This document shows positions 6,254 through 10,373 of a stretch of DNA of 10,373 nucleotides, in pieces; position 1 is the first letter of the stretch, and the number at the start of each line of letters is the position of its first letter. Made by a program: the position numbers and the translations under genes. The notes beneath the pieces are model-generated. The model made no database searches, was not told the origin of the DNA, and saw only the letters and a list, made by a program, of their open reading frames with translations. Source of the stretch: Chloroflexota bacterium (GTDB lineage Bacteria; Chloroflexota; Anaerolineae; Promineifilales; Promineifilaceae); the NCBI GenBank assembly GCA_008501785.1, contig QQUD01000026.1, positions 1 to 10,373 of the forward strand, written 5' to 3'.

Positions 6254-8350
6254 CTATTCTGCTTGTGCCTGAATGGCCGTTATGGCCACCGTGTTAAATA
6301 TATCTTCCACTGTACAACCTCGACTGAGATCGTTGACGGGCTTATTCAAGCCTTGCATGACAGGACCAATAGCAATAGCACCTGTTTCGCGTTGCACCGC
6401 TTTATAGGTGTTATTGCCGGTATTGAGGTCCGGGAATATAAACACGGTTGCCTTGCCAGCGACTTCCGACTCAGGCATTTTCTTGGTGGCAACGTCATGC
6501 GCGACAGCAGCATCGTACTGGATAGGGCCATCAATTTTTAGTTCAGGCCGGCGTTCTTGCGCCAGCTTCGTCGCCTGGCGCACAACTTCCACATCAGCGC
6601 CAATGCCCGACGAACCAGATGAGTAAGATAGCATAGCTACACGCGGGAAAATGCCGAATTGCTGAGCCGTGTCGGCAGAAGTGGTAGCAATTGCCGCCAA
6701 ACCTTCTGCATCGGGATTTGGATTGACCGCACAGTCACCATAAACCAGCACGCGATCTGATAGTGCCATGAAGAACACCGAAGATACGACCGAGACGCCA
6801 GGTTTTGTCTTCACAAATTGAAGGGCGGGTCGAATTGTATGTAACGTGGTGTGCGCTGCACCGGAGACCATGCCATCCGCATGTCCCTTGTACACCATCA
6901 TGGTGCCGAAATAGGAAACGTCAACCATCTGATCAAGAGCCATGTCTAAGGTGATGCCCTTGTGCTGGCGCAATTCCAAAAGCGTTTTCGCGTAATCTTC
7001 GTAGTGAGGCGAATTGACAGGATTGACAACTGGAACATCACCTAATTCGCGCGTCAGACCTAGATTGTAAATTAAGGTTTTCACCTCTTCGGGATCACCC
7101 AGCAAAGTTATGTCAACCACATCGTGGCGTTTGAGAGAGGCAGCTGCTTTCAGAATGCGTTCATCATTTCCTTCTGGTAACACAATATGTTGTTTATTTG
7201 ACTTAGCCTGCTGAACCAGATTGTAAATAAACATGCGCGGTGTGATACCCTGATCGGGCAAATTGGCTAACTGGTTTTCCAGAGCAACGGTATCCACATG
7301 GCGGGTGAAAAGCCGGAGACTGAGGCGAACCTTAGTATAGGCATCTGCCGTAATGTAAGAACGAACCTTGCCAAGGCGCATAGCCGTCTGGTAGGTATCT
7401 TCCGGTACCGACAGGATTGGTAAGATGTCGTTCAGACCGGTTAAGAGACGGTCCACAGGTTCTGGCGGTTTCAGCCCGCCCGTGAGGAGTATCCCCGCAA
7501 TCTTTGGGTAAGTTTGCGACTGGTGTGCTTGCAAGGCGCTAAGAATCACATCAGAGCGATCTCCAGGGGTTATCAGCAGTGAATCACGGCGCAAATGGGG
7601 CAAATAATTGGAAATTTTCATGGCAATTATAAGCACATGATAAGCTAGATTTTCTAACCGTTCAGCGCCGTAAAGCACTTGGGCATCCATGCTGTCGGCT
7701 ATTTCTTTAACGGTGGGGCTGCTGAGCATTTCATGGGCAGGAATCACAGATAGCATCGCATGTGTATCAGGCAATTCATCTCCCATCGCCGCCAATAAAT
7801 CATCAACAATTGCTGGATCGGTGCGATTCACGATCGCACCGAGAATTTGGCAGCCACTTTCTTTGAAGGCTTCGCTGGTAATTTTGACTTCATTGAAAAT
7901 TTCATCAACTGTCTGGTTAGCGCCACTGGTGACGAGCAAGACTGGACTGCCCAAGTTGTGGGCGATTTCGGCATTAATGTTAAATTCGACAGCGGTGCCC
8001 CCTTCTTCAAAATCTGAACCGATGCAGAGCACAAAATCACAAGTCTCTTCCAATACCTTATATTTTTCAATGATAGTGTCCAACATATCATCAAATCGCC
8101 CTTCAGCGATCAAGCTCGATGCCTGGTGGCGGTAAAAAGCGTACGTATTCTCATACTCGATATCCAGGTTAAAATAGGATATGAGTAATTCTATGTTCTT
8201 GTCGCATCCTTTATCTGGAGGCACTTCGATAACGGGGCGGAAGATACCAACCTTTGGTGTGCGGCGTAGCAAAAGCTCTGTGATGCCCAATGACACCAGA
8301 GACTTGCCGCTGTATGGCTCACTTGTAGTGAGGTAGATAGCGTTGGTCAT
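6254..8350 (-). CDS. pta: Phosphate acetyltransferase, long three-domain form
   Basis: This 698-residue cytoplasmic enzyme interconverts acetyl-CoA + phosphate and acetyl phosphate + CoA, the partner step to acetate kinase. Residues about 1-205 are the P-loop, dethiobiotin-synthetase-like domain, with the phosphate-loop variant TTSEPYSGKS at 8-17. Residues about 215-330 are the DRTGG regulatory domain (TPGDRSDVIL at 261-270). Residues about 372-695 are the catalytic PTA domain. Catalytic-domain motifs include HIVLPEGNDERIL (388-400), LSYSSGSSG (574-582, cf. LSYSTGTSG in E. coli Pta), IDGPIQYDAA (606-615), and FPDLNTGN followed by YKAVQR (639-654). Length and domain order match E. coli Pta, the allosterically regulated type, rather than the short one-domain form. 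The ATG start has AAGGAG upstream with an 11-nt gap. The gene is transcribed towards ackA, the reverse of the ackA-pta order in E. coli. Confidence 0.96.
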   Translation of the reverse strand: MTNAIYLTTSEPYSGKSLVSLGITELLLRRTPKVGIFRPVIEVPPDKGCDKNIELLISYFNLDIEYENTYAFYRHQASSLIAEGRFDDMLDTIIEKYKVLEETCDFVLCIGSDFEEGGTAVEFNINAEIAHNLGSPVLLVTSGANQTVDEIFNEVKITSEAFKESGCQILGAIVNRTDPAIVDDLLAAMGDELPDTHAMLSVIPAHEMLSSPTVKEIADSMDAQVLYGAERLENLAYHVLIIAMKISNYLPHLRRDSLLITPGDRSDVILSALQAHQSQTYPKIAGILLTGGLKPPEPVDRLLTGLNDILPILSVPEDTYQTAMRLGKVRSYITADAYTKVRLSLRLFTRHVDTVALENQLANLPDQGITPRMFIYNLVQQAKSNKQHIVLPEGNDERILKAAASLKRHDVVDITLLGDPEEVKTLIYNLGLTRELGDVPVVNPVNSPHYEDYAKTLLELRQHKGITLDMALDQMVDVSYFGTMMVYKGHADGMVSGAAHTTLHTIRPALQFVKTKPGVSVVSSVFFMALSDRVLVYGDCAVNPNPDAEGLAAIATTSADTAQQFGIFPRVAMLSYSSGSSGIGADVEVVRQATKLAQERRPELKIDGPIQYDAAVAHDVATKKMPESEVAGKATVFIFPDLNTGNNTYKAVQRETGAIAIGPVMQGLNKPVNDLSRGCTVEDIFNTVAITAIQAQAE

Positions 8351-8379
8351 GAACGATATTACTCCTTGTCATGTGTGAA

Positions 8380-8402
8380 CATGGCGCCTGGTTAGCACCA
8401 TG
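8380..8402 (-). promoter_or_regulatory. Leader hairpin upstream of pta
   Basis: On the minus strand CATGGTGC, a 7-nt loop and GCGCCATG form an 8-bp inverted repeat with one T-G wobble. It lies about 30 nt before the pta start, just upstream of its AAGGAG. It could be an operator or an mRNA leader structure. No known riboswitch consensus is recognised. Confidence 0.4.
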
Positions 8403-8462
8403 ACTCAAAAGTTTTTTCTTTTTTAAGAAGGCAATCAAGTTAGGATTAGCGCTCCATGAGTA

Positions 8463-8468
8463 ATTATA
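8463..8468 (-). promoter_or_regulatory. Candidate -10 box of the pta-ackA operon
   Basis: The minus strand reads a perfect TATAAT here, about 113 nt before the pta start. The -35 region 17 bp upstream (TGTGTT) is a poor match, so an activator may be needed or the match may be chance in A+T-rich DNA. If used, transcription would begin near 8456 and produce a leader of roughly 105 nt that includes the hairpin at 8380-8402. Confidence 0.35.
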
Positions 8469-8547
8469 CATTGCCTTTAACTAATAACACATCCTTTTTC
8501 CTAATTTAATGAACGGTCCTCCACGAAATGATGCAACGAGTTTATGA

Positions 8548-8565
8548 TGAAAACGGCCGTTTTCA
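8548..8565. repeat. 18-bp perfect palindrome centred on ACGGCCGT
   Basis: TGAAAACGGCCGTTTTCA is identical to its reverse complement. It is the longest copy of the window-wide ACGGCCGT motif and the only exact one outside coding sequence. It ends 3 nt before the GGAGA ribosome-binding site of the small membrane protein gene, so it could act as a protein-binding site or mRNA structure for that gene, or be just another family copy. Confidence 0.75.
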
Positions 8566-8578
8566 CACGGAGATAAAC

Positions 8579-8806
8579 ATGTCACACTCAGAAACTAAAC
8601 GAGTACCCTTGCTATTATGGCCCTTCTACGCCATCTGGCGTTTGCTCACCGCTATTTTAGGATTAACGGGACGGCTAGTAGCCATTGTATTGGGATTAGT
8701 CCTGATTATTGTCGGGATTGTGTTGAGCTTGACCATCGTTGGCGCACTGATTGGTGTCCCCATCGCCCTCTTCGGCTTCATGCTCATTATGCGCGGCTTA
8801 TTTTAA
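8579..8806 (+). CDS. Small two-helix membrane protein
   Basis: This 75-residue protein has a short polar N-terminus (MSHSETKR), then an aromatic, partly amphipathic stretch LLLWPFYAIWRLL (11-23). Two hydrophobic segments follow at about 33-51 (LVAIVLGLVLIIVGIVLSL) and about 53-71 (IVGALIGVPIALFGFMLIM), with RGLF at the end. It is almost certainly an inner-membrane hairpin protein. I do not recognise a named family and assign no function. The ATG at 8579 is chosen because GGAGA (8569-8573) precedes it by 5 nt. An in-frame ATG at 8528 would add 17 residues, but it would be read through the palindrome and the ribosome-binding site and lacks its own clear Shine-Dalgarno sequence. It is transcribed divergently from pta. 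Confidence 0.75.
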   Translation: MSHSETKRVPLLLWPFYAIWRLLTAILGLTGRLVAIVLGLVLIIVGIVLSLTIVGALIGVPIALFGFMLIMRGLF

Positions 8807-8821
8807 TACCAATCAGGTATT
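8805..8821. terminator. Small hairpin after the membrane protein gene
   Basis: AATACC-AATCA-GGTATT is a perfect 6-bp stem with a 5-nt loop that begins in the stop codon of the small membrane protein gene, in the 54-bp gap before the convergent thiolase gene. It is A+T-rich and has no T-run on either strand, so it is at best a weak terminator. Confidence 0.3.
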
Positions 8822-8860
8822 CAAATGAATGTGCGAGATTTAGGCTGAGGGTTTTGGAGA

Positions 8861-10003
8861 CTACACGCCCAAAATATGCGTCAGCACCGTCACCGCCGCA
8901 CCGCCCACACTTTGGAGTAAACCAATCTGTGCATTTTCAACCTGATTCGGTCCGGCACGATATGTGAGCTGCTGCACAATTTCACACGTTTGGTACAGGG
9001 CGGTTGCGCCAATGGGATGCCCTCGTGCTTTGAGACCACCGAGGGTTGAGAGAGGCAAACGGCCGTTCCTTCCAATCTCCCCATCCCTGGCCATCAACCA
9101 CCCCTCACCTGGTCTGGCAAACCCCGTTGCCTCCAACAGCAAACACGCCATTATGCTAAACGCATCATGCACTTCAAACAGCGACACATCTGTGTGCGTA
9201 ATACCCGATTGTTGAAACGCCTTTTCCACCGCTAAACGAGATGCGTGCAGCACAAGCGGGTGACTCCGATCTGCGATGCGAAAGCGATCGGTCGCCACGC
9301 TCGAAGCCAAAATCTTAACTGGCGCATCGGTATAGCTGCCTGCCTGCTCTGTTGGAGCCAGCACCACCGCCGCCGCCCCATCACATATTGGCGAACAATC
9401 AAACAGCCGAATCGGGTCGGCGATGATGCGCGAGGCCATGATGTCAACGGCCGTTACCGGTTTATGAAACAGCGCAATCGGGTTCGTCAACGCATTTTGG
9501 TGTGCATTCACCGAAAAGTGGGCCAAACCATCTGGCGGCACCCGGTATGTTTGCTGGTAGAGCCGCATTAACTCCGCATTTTTGCTGATCAATGTCGCTC
9601 CAGTAGGCACTTCTTGCCGCGAATCCAATGCTTTTGCCAATGCAGGGGTAGCAATACCTTCACTCATCTTCTCCACACCCACCGCAATCGCCAAATCCGC
9701 CTCACCGCTGCTAACCGCAAAAAACGCCATGCGCAAAGCCGCTGCGCCAGTTGCCGTGGCCGCCCGCACTTGCAGCGCTTCCACCCCTTCCAAACCAGCT
9801 TCATCTGCCACAAGCGCCGCGATATGCTTCTGACTTTGCAGTTCATCACTCAGCATATTCCCGGCAAACAGGGCGTCAACAGCATCTACCCCGGCATCAG
9901 CCATTGCCAACTGGACCACCCTGGCTCCCAACTCGCGCAAAGTTTCAGGGTAGTGCTTTTGGACGGGAACTTGACCAATGCCAACGATGCTTACAGGTCT
10001 CAT
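8861..10003 (-). CDS. Thiolase-family protein lacking the usual nucleophilic cysteine
   Basis: This 380-residue member of the thiolase superfamily resembles the archaeal/SCP2-type acetyl-CoA acetyltransferase branch. N-terminal half: VSIVGIGQVPV (4-14), GNMLSDELQSQKHIA (48-62) and AIAVGVEKMSEG (106-117). C-terminal half: EVHDAF (277-282) with H279, GGLKARGHPIGATALYQ (322-338) with H329, and VGGAA near the end. In catalytic relatives the nucleophile lies in a segment like AACASGAAAL. Here it reads AATATGAAAL (81-90), with T83 (codon ACG) in the cysteine position and no other cysteine nearby. The oxyanion-hole and base motifs are intact, so the fold should bind an acyl-CoA, but classical Claisen condensation through an acyl-cysteine is doubtful. 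No DUF35 partner is in view. The start has AGGAG 6 nt upstream. It follows the Nudix gene by 15 nt, probably in one operon. Confidence 0.88.
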   Translation of the reverse strand: MRPVSIVGIGQVPVQKHYPETLRELGARVVQLAMADAGVDAVDALFAGNMLSDELQSQKHIAALVADEAGLEGVEALQVRAATATGAAALRMAFFAVSSGEADLAIAVGVEKMSEGIATPALAKALDSRQEVPTGATLISKNAELMRLYQQTYRVPPDGLAHFSVNAHQNALTNPIALFHKPVTAVDIMASRIIADPIRLFDCSPICDGAAAVVLAPTEQAGSYTDAPVKILASSVATDRFRIADRSHPLVLHASRLAVEKAFQQSGITHTDVSLFEVHDAFSIMACLLLEATGFARPGEGWLMARDGEIGRNGRLPLSTLGGLKARGHPIGATALYQTCEIVQQLTYRAGPNQVENAQIGLLQSVGGAAVTVLTHILGV

Positions 10004-10018
10004 AGAATGCTCCTGGGT

Positions 10019-10373
10019 TTAAGATGCAATCAAATCCAACAGTGCTTTTTGACTATTATCTAGGTTCAACTGCTTGGCTTCAGGTATGGTTGCTAGAAAA
10101 GATTCCAATACGTATTTTTCAAGTACTTGTTTATCTGGAAAATGCTGATCTGCTTCGGCAGTAAAGCATAATTGGAAAAAATCCGGATACGGGTATGGAT
10201 AATCTGGGACTTTTGGCGCAAGGTGATGAAAATGGGCAAAACCAAAGAATTTGGGATTGGTAATCGACCAACCAGTTTCTTCCAAAAGTTCGCGTTCAAG
10301 TGTTTCCAAGACAGATTCTCCGTCTTCGCGTCGGCCACCGGGAAACACATGGTAACTGTCCTCACCATCCCGC
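10019..10373 (-). CDS. Nudix hydrolase, 5' end outside window
   Basis: The C-terminal 117 residues or so of a Nudix-fold hydrolase, which cleaves nucleoside diphosphates linked to another moiety. A complete Nudix box fits GX5EX7REUXEEXGU: it runs from the second glycine of FPGGRREDGE through ERELLEETGW, with the metal-binding REXXEE glutamates all present. The reading frame stays open to the window edge (preceding residues DGEDSYHVFPGG), so the gene continues beyond it. The GTG at 10346-10348 encodes the valine of that motif and is not the start. Substrate cannot be told. A tract rich in Y, P and D (DYPYPYPDFF) follows the box. The stop lies 15 nt before the thiolase start, whose ribosome-binding site fills the gap. 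Confidence 0.88.
   Translation of the reverse strand, partial: RDGEDSYHVFPGGRREDGESVLETLERELLEETGWSITNPKFFGFAHFHHLAPKVPDYPYPYPDFFQLCFTAEADQHFPDKQVLEKYVLESFLATIPEAKQLNLDNSQKALLDLIAS

Larger units (their letters stand above)
820..9455. repeat. HIP-like dispersed palindrome ACGGCCGT (13 exact copies)
   Basis: Exact copies start at 821, 892, 1623, 2718, 2827, 3258, 3527, 4373, 5490, 6092, 8553, 9059 and 9447. One-mismatch copies start at 1220 (TCGGCCGT), 4697 (ACGGCCGC) and 6273 (ATGGCCGT). Many extend to AACGGCCGTT or longer. Twelve exact copies are inside genes, in different frames: mostly Asn/Asp-Gly-Arg and Thr-Ala-Val, with Arg-Pro at two. About 0.16 exact copies would be expected by chance at even base composition. 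None falls in pyrE and no exact one in pta. The pattern resembles cyanobacterial HIP1 (GCGATCGC) with a different core. Confidence 0.85.

Noticed and set aside
8410..8426. T-rich tract as a rho-independent terminator with the hairpin at 8380-8402 on the plus strand
   Set aside because: No plus-strand gene ends upstream of it; DUF5996 ends at 4807 and everything between is minus-strand. The tract lies in the pta leader/promoter region instead.
8528..8578. Upstream in-frame ATG of the small membrane protein
   Set aside because: It would translate through the palindrome and the GGAGA site, while the ATG at 8579 has correct spacing to GGAGA.
820..9455. ACGGCCGT copies as a CRISPR array or transposon ends
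   Set aside because: Spacing is irregular (71 bp to about 2.5 kb), copies are mostly inside intact genes, and there is no common flanking sequence beyond the palindrome.
10093..10368. Alternative minus-strand frame over the Nudix gene
   Set aside because: It lacks the Nudix box, which reads perfectly in the other frame through to the window edge.

Overview
The window looks like ordinary chromosomal DNA of a free-living bacterium, about half G+C. My best guess is a Chloroflexota (Anaerolineae-like) lineage. This is inferred from protein styles (class-IV aminotransferase, DUF5996, archaeal-type thiolase) and from an extremely frequent palindrome, ACGGCCGT. There is no phage, transposase, CRISPR array, tRNA or rRNA.

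Layout. Positions 13-621 (-) encode orotate phosphoribosyltransferase (pyrE). Positions 817-1692 (-) encode a class-IV PLP aminotransferase or aminodeoxychorismate-lyase-like enzyme. A short divergent control region (1693-1837) separates it from a 651-residue protein (1838-3793, +) that joins an N-terminal Rieske [2Fe-2S] domain to a complete PoxB-like thiamine-diphosphate enzyme. After a 78-bp imperfect inverted repeat comes a DUF5996 protein (3980-4807, +). A second inverted repeat built from heptamers overlaps the end of acetate kinase (ackA, 4934-6154, -). AckA is preceded on its strand by a long three-domain phosphate acetyltransferase (pta, 6254-8350, -). Diverging from pta is a 75-residue two-helix membrane protein (8579-8806, +). 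The right end holds a thiolase-family protein whose usual nucleophilic cysteine is a threonine (8861-10003, -). A Nudix hydrolase running off the edge (10019-10373, -) sits 15 nt upstream of it on the same strand.

How the genes may work together. Pta and AckA interconvert acetyl-CoA, acetyl phosphate and acetate with ATP formation. The Rieske-PoxB-like protein probably decarboxylates a 2-keto acid such as pyruvate and would feed the same acetate node. It lacks the C-terminal lipid-binding tail of Escherichia coli PoxB and carries an iron-sulfur domain at the other end, which suggests a different electron exit. This is the most unusual protein in the window. Pyruvate as substrate, and any cooperation with Pta/AckA, is inference from similarity and proximity.

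DNA-level signals. ACGGCCGT occurs exactly 13 times (about 0.16 expected by chance) in both strand contexts and in three reading frames, reminiscent of cyanobacterial HIP1. The longest copy extends to an 18-bp perfect palindrome just before the ribosome-binding site of the small membrane protein. No gene-free stretch exceeds 300 bases.
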